From a virus, in IMG/VR virus record IMGVR_UViG_3300047311_000282, positions 1 through 47,470 of that record: a stretch of 47,470 nucleotides of DNA; one strand, written 5' to 3'. Each line of letters opens with the position of its first letter. Within the stretch, counting starts at the first letter, position 1. The notes below the pieces were generated by a model that was not told the DNA's origin, did no database searches, and saw only the letters and a list, made by a program, of their open reading frames with translations. The position numbers and the translations under genes were made by a program. Below, in pieces: positions 23,197 through 32,223 of the stretch.

Positions 23197-24516
23197 GTGG
23201 GTCCCATTGACAGCATTGTCACGGTCACCATCATCGCGAACAACGCGACCCCGACGCTGCCGAACTTCGGCACGCCGGCGGCGCTTTGCTATCACACGCA
23301 CAACACCGATTTCATCCGCACGTACAACAGCCTCGCGGGGTTGGTCGCCGACAGCTTCGTGACCACCGAGCCGGCCTACTACATGGCGACCGCAATCTTG
23401 TCGCAGTCGCCGACGGTGCCGAGCTTCAAGATTGTGCGCGGCTCGACCGCGGCGGCGCAGACCGCCACCTTCTTGGTCACCGACTTGAACGTGGGTGACT
23501 CGATCGGTTTCCAGGTCATCGGCGTCAACGGCTCGGTCACCAACCTGTACGTCACCGCCACGGGCAACGCGACCACGGACGGAGCCTCCATCGCGGCGCT
23601 CACGCCGCCGAACGGCTGCACTCTTACGGCGGCGACCGGAACCGTCACCTTGCATGTCACGGTGGCGGGAAAGCACGCCTACGTTCAGGGAATCAAGGGC
23701 GGCACGTTCACCGACACCACCGCTTCGGCGTCGCCGGCCACCGACCTCAACAACGCGCTCACCGTCGACACCTCGTGGTACGGCATCACCGGTGAGTGGC
23801 AGGACGCCACCAACATCGCCGCGATCGCGAGCTGGGCGGAGGCCAACAAGCACTTTCACGCCTACTCGACGGCCGACACCAACAACCTCTCGGCGTCGAG
23901 CGGCATCGGCAACACGCTCAAGACCTCGGGCTACACCTACAGCTTCGGCCAGTTCGGCGGCACTCAGGTGCAGTACGGCGCACTTGCGCTCGAGGCGCAG
24001 CGGTTCACCGCGAACCCGGGCACGGACACGTGGGCGTTCAAGCAGCTAGCCGGCGTCACCGCCGACACGCTGACCCCGACGCAGATCACGAATCTGCAGG
24101 GCAACAACCTCAACTACTACATCAACATCCAGGGCATCAACGTGACCCAGGTGGGCGTGTGCGCCTCGGGCCTCTACGCTGACCTGCGCCGTGGCATCGA
24201 TGCGCTGGCCGCGCAGATCCAGATCCAGGAGTACGTGCTCCTGGTGACGCAGCCGAAGGTGCCTTACGACCCGTTCGGCATCGCGATGATGGGCGGCGAG
24301 CTCAAGTCGGCGCTCAAGCAGTTCACCGCCACCCCGAGCCAGCCGGCGGCACTTTTGCGCAGCGACCCGGGATTCCAGCCGCAGGTGTTGCTGCCGGACA
24401 TTTCCACCATCGCCAAGACCGACATCAGCGCGCGCGTGCTCAAGAACCTGAACTTCACCGCGTACGCGCAGCAAGCGATTCAGACCGTGCAGATCCAGGG
24501 AACCGTGAACCTGTAG
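23197..24516 (+). CDS. Contractile tail sheath, DUF3383 family, 439 aa
   Basis: N-terminal SIVTVTIIANNATPTLPNFG, a middle WYGITGEWQDATNIAAIASW and C-terminal TQPKVPYDPFGIAMM fit DUF3383 tail sheath proteins. It should polymerise around the tube and contract. The next gene encodes the tube protein, as expected for myoviruses. Confidence 0.85.
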   Translation: MGPIDSIVTVTIIANNATPTLPNFGTPAALCYHTHNTDFIRTYNSLAGLVADSFVTTEPAYYMATAILSQSPTVPSFKIVRGSTAAAQTATFLVTDLNVGDSIGFQVIGVNGSVTNLYVTATGNATTDGASIAALTPPNGCTLTAATGTVTLHVTVAGKHAYVQGIKGGTFTDTTASASPATDLNNALTVDTSWYGITGEWQDATNIAAIASWAEANKHFHAYSTADTNNLSASSGIGNTLKTSGYTYSFGQFGGTQVQYGALALEAQRFTANPGTDTWAFKQLAGVTADTLTPTQITNLQGNNLNYYINIQGINVTQVGVCASGLYADLRRGIDALAAQIQIQEYVLLVTQPKVPYDPFGIAMMGGELKSALKQFTATPSQPAALLRSDPGFQPQVLLPDISTIAKTDISARVLKNLNFTAYAQQAIQTVQIQGTVNL

Positions 24517-24559
24517 AGCGCCATCCGCAGCTCGGCGCGCGCTCTGAGAAGGAGAACAG

Positions 24560-25000
24560 ATGCCGCCCGGACCAAAATTCTACGACCCGCAAAACCATGT
24601 CGTCTATTTCTCAGGCAAGCGCCTGCAGGAATTTGCCGATGGCTCATGGATCACCGTCGAGCCCAAGACTCCCGCGTTCGCGGAAGTTGTCGGCGTCGAT
24701 GGCGGCGTCGCCCGTTCGAAGAGCGGCGACGCCCGGCTCAAGGTTGTGGTGAAGCTGCTGCAGACGTCTTCGTCGAACGCTGACCTCTCAGCCATCCACC
24801 AGACCGACCGTGCCGCGTTTAATGGCGCTGGCGTGGGCACGTTCCTCATGCAGGACCTGCAGGGCAAGACGGTCGTGCAGGACTCCAAGGCGTGGGTGGT
24901 GGCGATGCCGTCGAGCGATCGCGACCGCACCGCCAAGTCGCGCGAGTGGGAGTTCACGCTGCCCTACGGCTACGACACCTGGATCGAGGGCGGGAACTAG
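24560..25000 (+). CDS. Tail tube protein, DUF3277 family, 146 aa
   Basis: VGVDGGVARSKSGDARLKVV, LSAIHQTDRAAFNGAGVGTF and the C-terminal WEFTLPYGYDTWIEGGN fit the DUF3277 tail tube family. AGAAGGAGA ribosome site. Forms the inner tube. Confidence 0.85.
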   Translation: MPPGPKFYDPQNHVVYFSGKRLQEFADGSWITVEPKTPAFAEVVGVDGGVARSKSGDARLKVVVKLLQTSSSNADLSAIHQTDRAAFNGAGVGTFLMQDLQGKTVVQDSKAWVVAMPSSDRDRTAKSREWEFTLPYGYDTWIEGGN

Positions 25001-25003
25001 CCC

Positions 25004-25444
25004 ATGGGGCTCGAGGAGAAAGCGCAGACGCGTGAGATCGACGGCCGCGCCTTTCGCGCTTGGCCGCTCCCGTTCGGTCTTGGCCTGACTGCGCTCGTTC
25101 GGCTTTCCGGCATCGTGTCTCCGGTTCTATCGTCGATGTTCAAGGGCGCAACCGAGTCCGAGCGCATGGCGGGACTGTTCGACGCGCTCCCGGCGGCGCT
25201 CTCTGTCGACGATGTGCAGTACTTCGCGCGCCTCTTCGGCGACGCCTCGCACGTCAAGGACGGCGACAACTGGGTGCCGCTCGTCGAGAAGAACCAGGCC
25301 GAGCGATTCGAAGGCCAGTACATGGCGTTCTTCAAGTGGTTGACCTTCTGCATGGAGGTGAACTTCAGCGGTTTTTTCGATGGAGTGATGAAAGGCGGCG
25401 CCGGCGTCGACCTCGCCAAGATGGTGCGGTCGACCTCGAAGTAG
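25004..25444 (+). CDS. Tail assembly chaperone (zero-frame product), 146 aa
   Basis: Located directly between tube and tape-measure genes, the canonical place for lambda G-like chaperones. Helical, mixed charge. A perfect slippery heptamer T TTT TTC in frame lies 69 bp before its stop, giving a longer product by -1 shift (see 25004-25599). Confidence 0.8.
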   Translation: MGLEEKAQTREIDGRAFRAWPLPFGLGLTALVRLSGIVSPVLSSMFKGATESERMAGLFDALPAALSVDDVQYFARLFGDASHVKDGDNWVPLVEKNQAERFEGQYMAFFKWLTFCMEVNFSGFFDGVMKGGAGVDLAKMVRSTSK

Positions 25445-25599
25445 ACCCTTGGGTCTGGTTCACCTGGCGAATCGTCACCCATCCGACGCATCCCGCTACC
25501 AAGTCCGAGATCGAGAGGTTCTGGAGCATCAACGACGTCTGCGAAGCGCATGACGTCCTGGACGCAATCGACGACGCGCAACCAAAGGACGAAGACTGA
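25004..25599 (+). CDS. Tail assembly chaperone, -1 frameshift product (G-T-like)
   Basis: Slippage at 25372-25378 moves the ribosome one base back and adds about 74 residues: a basic stretch (DERRRRRRPR), then WVWFTWRIVTHPTHPATKSE and IERFWSINDVCEAHDVLD, ending at 25599. There is no strong start inside the extension, which supports production by frameshift. In lambda, G and G-T hold the tape measure during tail assembly. Confidence 0.75.
25372..25378 (+). promoter_or_regulatory. -1 programmed frameshift site (TTTTTTC)
   Basis: Codons TTT (25373) and TTC (25376) preceded by T give T TTT TTC, an X-XXY-YYZ heptamer known to slip efficiently. It lies inside the overlap of the two chaperone frames. 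Confidence 0.75.
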
Positions 25600-27233
25600 T
25601 GGCCGAAGGCGAAGGACATAGCGAGGGCGGAAGCGGAGTTCTCCGCGAGCTCGTTGCCGTCTTCGGCTTCGACGTCGACACCAAGAAGGTCGAGGAGGGC
25701 GAAAACCGCCTTTCGCAGTTCGTCAATCGCGTCAAGGAGCTGGCCGAGGGCGTCGCCGCCGCGTTCGCCGTCGAGAAGATCTACGAGTTCGTCGAGGCCA
25801 ACGTCCAGGCGATGCACGCGATCGATCACGCATCGGCGCGCCTGGGCATCAGCGCCGAGAGCGTCCAGAAGTGGCAGTTCGCCGCGCGCTCCGCTGGCGA
25901 GGACGCCGACGCGCTCTTGTCGAGTATGGGCCGTCTGCAGGTGACGCAGCAGCAGGCGGAGCAGGGCAGCACGCAAGCGGCCAAGGGGTTCGGGCTGCTC
26001 GGCATGAAGGCTGCGGACCTAAAAGGTCTTGGCGCCGACGAGATGTTCTTGCGCGTTGCCGACGGCATCTCGAAGATCGAGGACCCGGCCAAGCAGGCGA
26101 CCGCGGCCACCGAACTGTTCGGCCGCTCTGGCCGCGAGCTACTTCCGATCTTGAAGCGAGGCCGCGAAGGGCTCGACGAGCTGACCGCCTCGTTCGGCGA
26201 GCTCGGCGGCGGCTACAGCAAGCAGGCGCGCGAGGAGTCGGAGCAGTTCGAGGAGCAGTCCGCGAAGCTCAATCTCACGCTCACGTCGCTGCGCTCGACG
26301 ATCATGGTGCAGCTCCTGCCCGTGGTGACGCTGTTCGAGCGCGGCTTGACCAAGGTCGTCAACTGGATTCGCGAGATGACCAAGGAGTCGAACATCGTCC
26401 AGGCGACGCTGGTGGTGCTCGGCGCGATCGCCACGGCGTTCGCGATCAAGATGGCGATCGCATTCGCACCCGTCATCGCCATTGCGGCTGCGCTCGCTGC
26501 GCTGGTGCTCATCGTCGACGACCTCATCACGATGATGAAGGGCGGCGACTCGCTGACTGGCGAGTGGATCGACAAGATCTGGGGAAAGGACGCTCACCTC
26601 GAGGTGGTGCAGGGACTCAAGGACGCCTGGGTCGGCACCATGGCAGCGCTCAAGGACTCGGTCCCGGTCATCAAGCAGATCTACGACATGCTGTCGGCGA
26701 TGGTGCATTTCATCTCCGCCATCAACGTGTTCGGCCGCGCGACGCAGCTGTTCGACAACGCGAAGGCTGCCGACCGTCAGGCCGCGATCCGCAACGCGCT
26801 CTCCGGCGGCAAGGGCCGTGGAGGTCTCTCGCTGCAGGAGCGCGCGATCACCGACAGCGCGAAGCTCTACCTCGCTGCCGAGGCGCGCGGGGAGCAGGGG
26901 TTGACCCCCGAGTCCTATCTCACCGTTCCAAAGGGAATGACGCGCGGCCAGGCGCTCACCGCGCGCATGAACACGCTCGACCAGATGCGCGGCGCTGGCT
27001 ATTCGCCATCTACCGCTGCCACCTTCGGCCCTTCGCTGCCGCCGGTCTCGATGTCGTCGGAAGCGTTTCACCCGGCCCACCGCAACGTGACGTTGGTGCA
27101 GCACATCCATCCGTCGAAGGGGATGAACGAGAAGCACCTCGGCGACCACGCGGCCAACAGCGCGAGGCCGGTGCTCAAGCAGGCGATCCGTGAAGCAGCG
27201 GCAAACGTCCCGCGCGCGAGGAGCAGCCAGTAG
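25599..27233 (+). CDS. Tape measure protein, 544 aa
   Basis: Long helical protein with central hydrophobic segments (TLVVLGAIATAFAIKMAIAF; IAIAAALAALVLIVDDL at about 265-310), as in tape measures that later pass the host membrane. By the usual 1.5 angstrom per residue the tail would be about 80 nm. One-base overlap with the chaperone extension stop. Confidence 0.85.
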   Translation: MAEGEGHSEGGSGVLRELVAVFGFDVDTKKVEEGENRLSQFVNRVKELAEGVAAAFAVEKIYEFVEANVQAMHAIDHASARLGISAESVQKWQFAARSAGEDADALLSSMGRLQVTQQQAEQGSTQAAKGFGLLGMKAADLKGLGADEMFLRVADGISKIEDPAKQATAATELFGRSGRELLPILKRGREGLDELTASFGELGGGYSKQAREESEQFEEQSAKLNLTLTSLRSTIMVQLLPVVTLFERGLTKVVNWIREMTKESNIVQATLVVLGAIATAFAIKMAIAFAPVIAIAAALAALVLIVDDLITMMKGGDSLTGEWIDKIWGKDAHLEVVQGLKDAWVGTMAALKDSVPVIKQIYDMLSAMVHFISAINVFGRATQLFDNAKAADRQAAIRNALSGGKGRGGLSLQERAITDSAKLYLAAEARGEQGLTPESYLTVPKGMTRGQALTARMNTLDQMRGAGYSPSTAATFGPSLPPVSMSSEAFHPAHRNVTLVQHIHPSKGMNEKHLGDHAANSARPVLKQAIREAAANVPRARSSQ

Positions 27234-27929
27234 ATGGCCGAGCCCGCACAGGTGCTGCTCTCGTACGAGATGCCCGACGACTCGACGGGGAACGTGTACC
27301 TCGACGCGTCGGTGAACGAGAACCACCAGGCGAACGCGCAGGTCACCGAGCATCGCGTCGAGAGCGGGCAGAACGTCACCGACTACATCCGCCCGCTTCC
27401 GCGCCGGCTGTCGATCGAGGGCCTGGTAACCAACACGCCGTTGTCGGCGCCGAAGTCGCAGGCGAACGGCGTCACCGCCCAAGTCGGCAAGTTCTCCGCT
27501 CCCATCCAGACGGGGATCTTGGAGGCGCCGTTCTTCGGCGGAGCGCTGCAGGTCGATTGGCAGGCGGTGAGCTTCTCCACCCAATTCGACCGCATGCGCG
27601 ACGTCTACGGCGTGCTCGTCGATGCGGCGCTGGCCGGCGCGGTGTTCACAATCACCACCTCGCTCGCCACCTACAAGAACATGGTGATCGAGAACTTTGC
27701 CAGCCCGCGCAGCGTCGAGACGGCCAACGCGCTTCGCTTCACAGTCGACTTCAAGGAGATCGTCGTCGTCGACACACAGACGGTGCAGGCGCTGCCGTCG
27801 AAGGTGCAGACCAAAAAGCGCGGCAACAAGGCGCCCAAGGCAGCGACGCAGACCGAACAGCAGCAGATGAAGTCGGCACTCCTGAAGACGGCCAACTTTA
27901 TCGGCGGTCTCTTCGGAGGTGGCGGATGA
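27234..27929 (+). CDS. Dit-like baseplate protein, 231 aa
   Basis: ITEHRVESGQ-like segment (VTEHRVESGQNVTDYIRPLP), then RRLSIEGLVTNTPL, fits the N-terminal domain of myophage Dit-like baseplate proteins (DUF6046-like). The C-tail is Lys/Gln-rich and ends Gly-rich. Starts the baseplate gene series. Confidence 0.7.
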   Translation: MAEPAQVLLSYEMPDDSTGNVYLDASVNENHQANAQVTEHRVESGQNVTDYIRPLPRRLSIEGLVTNTPLSAPKSQANGVTAQVGKFSAPIQTGILEAPFFGGALQVDWQAVSFSTQFDRMRDVYGVLVDAALAGAVFTITTSLATYKNMVIENFASPRSVETANALRFTVDFKEIVVVDTQTVQALPSKVQTKKRGNKAPKAATQTEQQQMKSALLKTANFIGGLFGGGG

Positions 27930-28303
27930 GCTACCTCGTGATCGACACCGACGCGGCCGCCACTGACAAGCGCTTCGAGCAGACCACGCAGCTCGATGGC
28001 CTCGAGTACTTGCTCACCTTCCAGTGGAGCGATCGCGAGTCGTGCTGGTACCTCGATGTCGAGGACCAGGACGGCAACCCGCTGTGCGAGCTCGTGAAGC
28101 TGGTGGTCTCGTGGCCGCTCCTGCGGCGCTTTCGCACCAATCAGGCGGTGCCGCAGGGCGTGCTCGCGTGCTGTGACATGAGCGCGCCGACGCCCGACCA
28201 GGCCGCGGACATCGTCTCGCCGGAGGAGCTTGGGCAGCGCGTGCTGCTCATGTACATCACCGCCGACGATCCAGACCTCCAGCCGGGAGGAGCATTCACA
28301 TGA
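27926..28303 (+). CDS. Baseplate plug protein (DUF6983-like), 125 aa
   Basis: The segment QLDGLEYLLTFQWSDRESCW, then YLDVEDQDGNPL, matches the DUF6983 family of small baseplate plugs. ATGA overlap with the Dit-like gene. It probably closes the hub below the tube. Confidence 0.78.
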   Translation: MSYLVIDTDAAATDKRFEQTTQLDGLEYLLTFQWSDRESCWYLDVEDQDGNPLCELVKLVVSWPLLRRFRTNQAVPQGVLACCDMSAPTPDQAADIVSPEELGQRVLLMYITADDPDLQPGGAFT

Positions 28304-29238
28304 GCTCGCAGCTCTTTCCCAGGGCATGGCGCGTGATCGTGGGCGATCTCGACGTGAGCAATCTCGACGTTGAATTCAAGGTGCTGTCGACGCTCAAGCC
28401 AGAGCCCAACAAGTGCGTGCTCACGATCTGGAACCTGAGCCAGGACCACCGCGCTGAGCTGCTCAAGCGAAACCGGCCGAACGCGTCATCGAGCAAGCTG
28501 GTGGGTATCCCGGTGCAGGTCGAGGCCGGCTACAAGGACAACACCAGCGTCATCTTCTCGGGCGACCTGCGCGAGGTGGCCAGCTTTCGCGATGACACCG
28601 ATTGGAAGACGACGCTCAGCGGAGATGATGGCGGCCGCTCCTATCGTGAGGCGCGCTTCTCGCCGGGCATGCAGTACAACGCCGGCGCGCGCATCGGAGA
28701 CATCCTGAAGAAGTGTGCTGATGCCATGGGCATTGGACTCGGCAACGCCGCCAATTTCGAAGCGACCGCTCAGATCGCGGGCATCGGCTCGGTGCTTGCG
28801 CATTCGTTCACGCTCGATGGTTCGGCGTCGAAAGCGCTCACGCGTTTGCTCAACTCGATTGGGCTGACTTGGTCGATTCAGCGTGGCGCGCTGCAGCTCC
28901 TGCAGAAGGGCGCGCCGCTGAACCAGAGCGCGATCCGGCTCACGCCGTCGACAGGCCTTCTTGATTCGCCGGAGGCGGCGATCGACGCAACGGTGTCCCT
29001 CGGCAATCCGCAGCAGTTCGCGCCCGGTGCCAAGCAGACCACGAAGAAGGTCAAGCCAAAAGACCCCGGCATCCTGAAGTTGAAGGCGATGCTAATCCCT
29101 GGCCTCGATCCGGGCCGGAAGATTGCGCTCGAGTCGGCGAACTTCAACGGCGGCTACTACCTGACCGAGTGCGAGAAAGTCGGCCAGAGCTGGGCCGACG
29201 ACTGGCACGTCAACGCGGTGGCGAGGCAATACACATGA
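28300..29238 (+). CDS. Baseplate hub protein, 312 aa
   Basis: FKVLSTLKPEPNKCVLTIWN, a gpD/gp27-like first domain, and the C-terminal NGGYYLTECEKVGQSWADDW identify the hub. It should form a trimeric ring that carries the spike. ATGA overlap at the start. Confidence 0.8.
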   Translation: MSSQLFPRAWRVIVGDLDVSNLDVEFKVLSTLKPEPNKCVLTIWNLSQDHRAELLKRNRPNASSSKLVGIPVQVEAGYKDNTSVIFSGDLREVASFRDDTDWKTTLSGDDGGRSYREARFSPGMQYNAGARIGDILKKCADAMGIGLGNAANFEATAQIAGIGSVLAHSFTLDGSASKALTRLLNSIGLTWSIQRGALQLLQKGAPLNQSAIRLTPSTGLLDSPEAAIDATVSLGNPQQFAPGAKQTTKKVKPKDPGILKLKAMLIPGLDPGRKIALESANFNGGYYLTECEKVGQSWADDWHVNAVARQYT

Positions 29239-29951
29239 GCGACATCGCCGCCGAAGAAGTCACGCTGCTTGAGCTGATCCAGATGGCGATCGACGCGCAC
29301 ATGCTCGACGTGCACGTGTCGCTGCCCGCGCGCGTGGAGTCCTTCGACGCGTCGAAGCAGACCGTCGAGATCACCATCATGATCAATCGGATGGTCAGCG
29401 ACGGCGCGACGCCGCCGAACTGGGTCTCCGAGCAGATGCCAAAGCTCAAAGACGTGCCCGTGGCATTCCCGCGTGGCGGCGGCTTCTTCATGTCGTTGCC
29501 GCTGCAGCAGGGCGATCCTGGGATGCTCATCTTTGCGGAGCGTCCGCTCGGCGCGTGGCGCTCGACGGGCGGCCAGGGCGACCCCGGCGATCTTGGGATG
29601 CACACGCTCGACGGCGCGTACTTCATCCCGGCGACTGCACCCGACAAGGCAGCGCTTCAGAGCGTCAGCGACACCAACATGGTGATCGGCAAGGACGACG
29701 CGTCCAGCGGTCAGATCGAAATCACTCCGGGTGGCGAGATCCATCTCGGCACTGGCGCCACGAAAGGCATCGTGCGTGAAGGCGATGACCTGAGCGCGAG
29801 CGCAGCGATGAGCGCATGGGCAGCGGCCGTAGAAGCCGCGCTCAGTAGCTTGAGCGCTCCGGTTGCCACTCCATTTGCCACCGCCGCCGGTCTTCCTGGT
29901 GGGCTTGGTGCAACCCATGGCGCATCGTCGACAGAGAAGGCGGCTGATTGA
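29235..29951 (+). CDS. Baseplate central spike, gp138-N-like, 238 aa
   Basis: VHVSLPARVESFDASKQTVE and LPLQQGDPGMLIFAERPL match the Gp138 N-terminal OB domain of contractile tail spikes; the C-part (PGGEIHLGTGATKG) forms short beta-repeats. Membrane-puncturing tip of the tail. ATGA overlap at the start. Confidence 0.8.
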   Translation: MSDIAAEEVTLLELIQMAIDAHMLDVHVSLPARVESFDASKQTVEITIMINRMVSDGATPPNWVSEQMPKLKDVPVAFPRGGGFFMSLPLQQGDPGMLIFAERPLGAWRSTGGQGDPGDLGMHTLDGAYFIPATAPDKAALQSVSDTNMVIGKDDASSGQIEITPGGEIHLGTGATKGIVREGDDLSASAAMSAWAAAVEAALSSLSAPVATPFATAAGLPGGLGATHGASSTEKAAD

Positions 29952-30370
29952 TGGCGTCCCTTCGACTCGCCATGTCCGTTGACGCCAACAACCCAAACGT
30001 TGGAGACATCTACATCGGACCGAACGGTTCCGATCGTCTCTGCTCTTCGCTGTCCGAGGAAGTGCAGCAGCTGCTCTTCACGCGCTTCCGTTTCTTCCTC
30101 GGAGAGTGGTTCCTCGATCCGACGACGGGCATCCCCTATTTCCAGTCGATTCTCGGCCAGAAGGTGGCGCTCTCGATCGTCGCGCAGGTGTTCAAGCAGG
30201 TGATCACGACATGCCCAGGCGTCGCCTCGCTTGATAGCTTCTCGCTCGCCGTCGACGCGCGGCGCGCGGCCAAACTCGTCTTTGCCTGCATGCTCGCCGA
30301 TGGCACGACGCTGAAGTCTAGCGACTTCGTTCCGTTTGTTATCGGCACGCTCACGATTGGGGGCCCGTAA
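29951..30370 (+). CDS. Baseplate wedge, gpW/gp25-like, 139 aa
   Basis: Residues LSEEVQQLLFTRFRFFLGEW, then FLDPTTGIPYFQ, fit gp25-like wedge proteins, which start sheath contraction. Position before gpJ agrees. Confidence 0.78.
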   Translation: MASLRLAMSVDANNPNVGDIYIGPNGSDRLCSSLSEEVQQLLFTRFRFFLGEWFLDPTTGIPYFQSILGQKVALSIVAQVFKQVITTCPGVASLDSFSLAVDARRAAKLVFACMLADGTTLKSSDFVPFVIGTLTIGGP

Positions 30371-31591
30371 ATGGCGACCTACGGACTTCTGCCCGAGGGC
30401 TTCAAGCGCAAGCCGCTCGACGTGATCTTGAGTGACATGCAGGCCGAGCAGCTCGCCGGCATCTCGCCCGTGCTGGACCTCCAGCCGCCGGACCCGATCG
30501 CGGTGGCTACTGGCATTGTCGCCGCGGCGCTTGACGAGGTGTGGCAAATCCTCGCCGCGCTCTACGGTGGCATGGACCCGGACATCGCGACCGGTGACCA
30601 GCTCGAAGGCCTGTCGCTCCTGACGGGCACAGATCGCGAGGCAGCGACCAAGACGCAAGTGCCTGGCGTCGTGACCAACGTCAATGCCGGCTTCAGCGCC
30701 GCGCCTGGGACGATGCTGGCCAGCATCAACGGCGGTGACCCGAGCGTGCTCTTCACCAACAAGGTCACGGTCGCCAACACCGGTGGCTCACCCGCAAACA
30801 TCACGGCGAATTGGGAGGCGGTAAACACCGGCCCGCAGCAATGCCTCGGCGGCACGCTGAGCGTGATCGCTTCGCCGCTCTCAGGCTGGAACAGCATCAA
30901 CAACCCGAACGACGGGATCCCTGGCAGCGACATCGAGAGCGATCCGAATCTGCGCCTGCGCCGAGAAGAAGAGCTGCAATCGGGCGGCGCCGCGACCGCA
31001 GACGCGATCCGCTCGGCGGTGTTCGAGGCTTCGCAGGCGGGAAAGTTCTCGTCGCAGGTGAAGAACTGCACGGTCTACTTCAACGACAGCGACGTCGTCG
31101 ACGCGAACGGCATCCCGCCGCACTCGATCGAGGTGGTGTGCTATCAGCCCGGCAACACGGGCGACGACGACCAGGCGCTAGCCGATCTGATCTTCGCAGA
31201 GAAGGGCGCCGGCATCGGCACGTGGGGGAACACCACCGAGACCAGCACTGACGACCAGGGCTTCTCCGAGACGATTCGGTTCACGCGCCCGGAAGCGGTG
31301 CCGATCTACATCGTGCTGACGATCTTGACTGACCCCACGATGTTCCCAGGCGACGGTGCCACGCAAGTCAAGAGCGCGCTCGCTGGCTTCGGTGCGATCT
31401 CCACCGTCGGCAGCACCATCTATTGGAAGCACGTCGAGGCGGAGGCCTTCAACGTCGCCGGAGTTCTCGATGTTCCGGTGTTCAATATTGGCACTGCGCC
31501 GAGCCCGGTGACCGCCACCAACATCACGCTCACCTTTCGACAGATTGGTGATTTCGAGACCGCAAACATCACGCTCACGGTGACGCCATGA
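30371..31591 (+). CDS. Baseplate J-like protein, 406 aa
   Basis: DILSDM-type start (DVILSDMQAEQLAGISPVLD), LYGGMDPDIATGDQLEGLSL and DLRLRREEEL-like segment (DPNLRLRREEELQSGGAATA) are hallmarks of gpJ-like wedge proteins. It connects hub and tail fibres. Confidence 0.87.
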   Translation: MATYGLLPEGFKRKPLDVILSDMQAEQLAGISPVLDLQPPDPIAVATGIVAAALDEVWQILAALYGGMDPDIATGDQLEGLSLLTGTDREAATKTQVPGVVTNVNAGFSAAPGTMLASINGGDPSVLFTNKVTVANTGGSPANITANWEAVNTGPQQCLGGTLSVIASPLSGWNSINNPNDGIPGSDIESDPNLRLRREEELQSGGAATADAIRSAVFEASQAGKFSSQVKNCTVYFNDSDVVDANGIPPHSIEVVCYQPGNTGDDDQALADLIFAEKGAGIGTWGNTTETSTDDQGFSETIRFTRPEAVPIYIVLTILTDPTMFPGDGATQVKSALAGFGAISTVGSTIYWKHVEAEAFNVAGVLDVPVFNIGTAPSPVTATNITLTFRQIGDFETANITLTVTP

Positions 31592-32223
31592 GCTTGACGA
31601 AGAACACCGATTACGTTGGCGAGGGGCTGGGGCGCCTACTCGAGCAGTACAAGGGACTGCCTCGGATGACGGCGCTCCTGACGGCGTACCTGACCGAGTT
31701 CCAGGCGGTCGAAGATGCAGCATGGGACGTCTACATCGATCGCCAGCTGCAGCAAAATCTCGTCTTCGGTGACCTGCTCGACAAGCTCGGCGGTCTGGTC
31801 GGCCAAGGGCGCGAGGGCTTCATCGACAATGTCTACAACCTGCTCATTCGCGCGCGCATCGCGACCAACCGATCGAGCGGACGGCGGACGGCGATCTTGC
31901 GCGTTGCGACACTGCTGCTGCCGGGCACCGCGATCGAGGCGCGCGAGTACGTCGGCGCCGTCGTCATCACGGGATATGGCCCCGTCACGGTTCCGGCAGC
32001 GACAATCGAAGACGAGTTCCTCGAGCGCGCCAAGATGGCCGGCGTGCGCATGTCGTTCGTCTGGCTGGGCACTCCGCTCGCGTCGACGATCTTGGGCGGC
32101 TACGCCTTTCGCCCCGACCTCATCACCACGCCGACGGCCGCGCAGTCTCCCGGCTACGACGGCACCATCACCGGCGGCCTCCTGGCTGGCGAGATGACCC
32201 AGGACGAAGGAGCTGTTTCATGA
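31588..32223 (+). CDS. Baseplate protein, DUF2612/gpI-like, 211 aa
   Basis: LLEQYKGLPRMTALLTAYLT, then EFQAVEDAAWDVYIDRQL and LDKLGGLVGQGREG, resemble DUF2612-type wedge tip proteins that follow gpJ. ATGA overlap at both ends. Confidence 0.72.
   Translation: MSLTKNTDYVGEGLGRLLEQYKGLPRMTALLTAYLTEFQAVEDAAWDVYIDRQLQQNLVFGDLLDKLGGLVGQGREGFIDNVYNLLIRARIATNRSSGRRTAILRVATLLLPGTAIEAREYVGAVVITGYGPVTVPAATIEDEFLERAKMAGVRMSFVWLGTPLASTILGGYAFRPDLITTPTAAQSPGYDGTITGGLLAGEMTQDEGAVS

Noticed and set aside
22453-23859. 468-codon minus-strand frame
   Set aside because: Antisense to neck and sheath genes, low-complexity Arg/Val/Asp content, no start signal.
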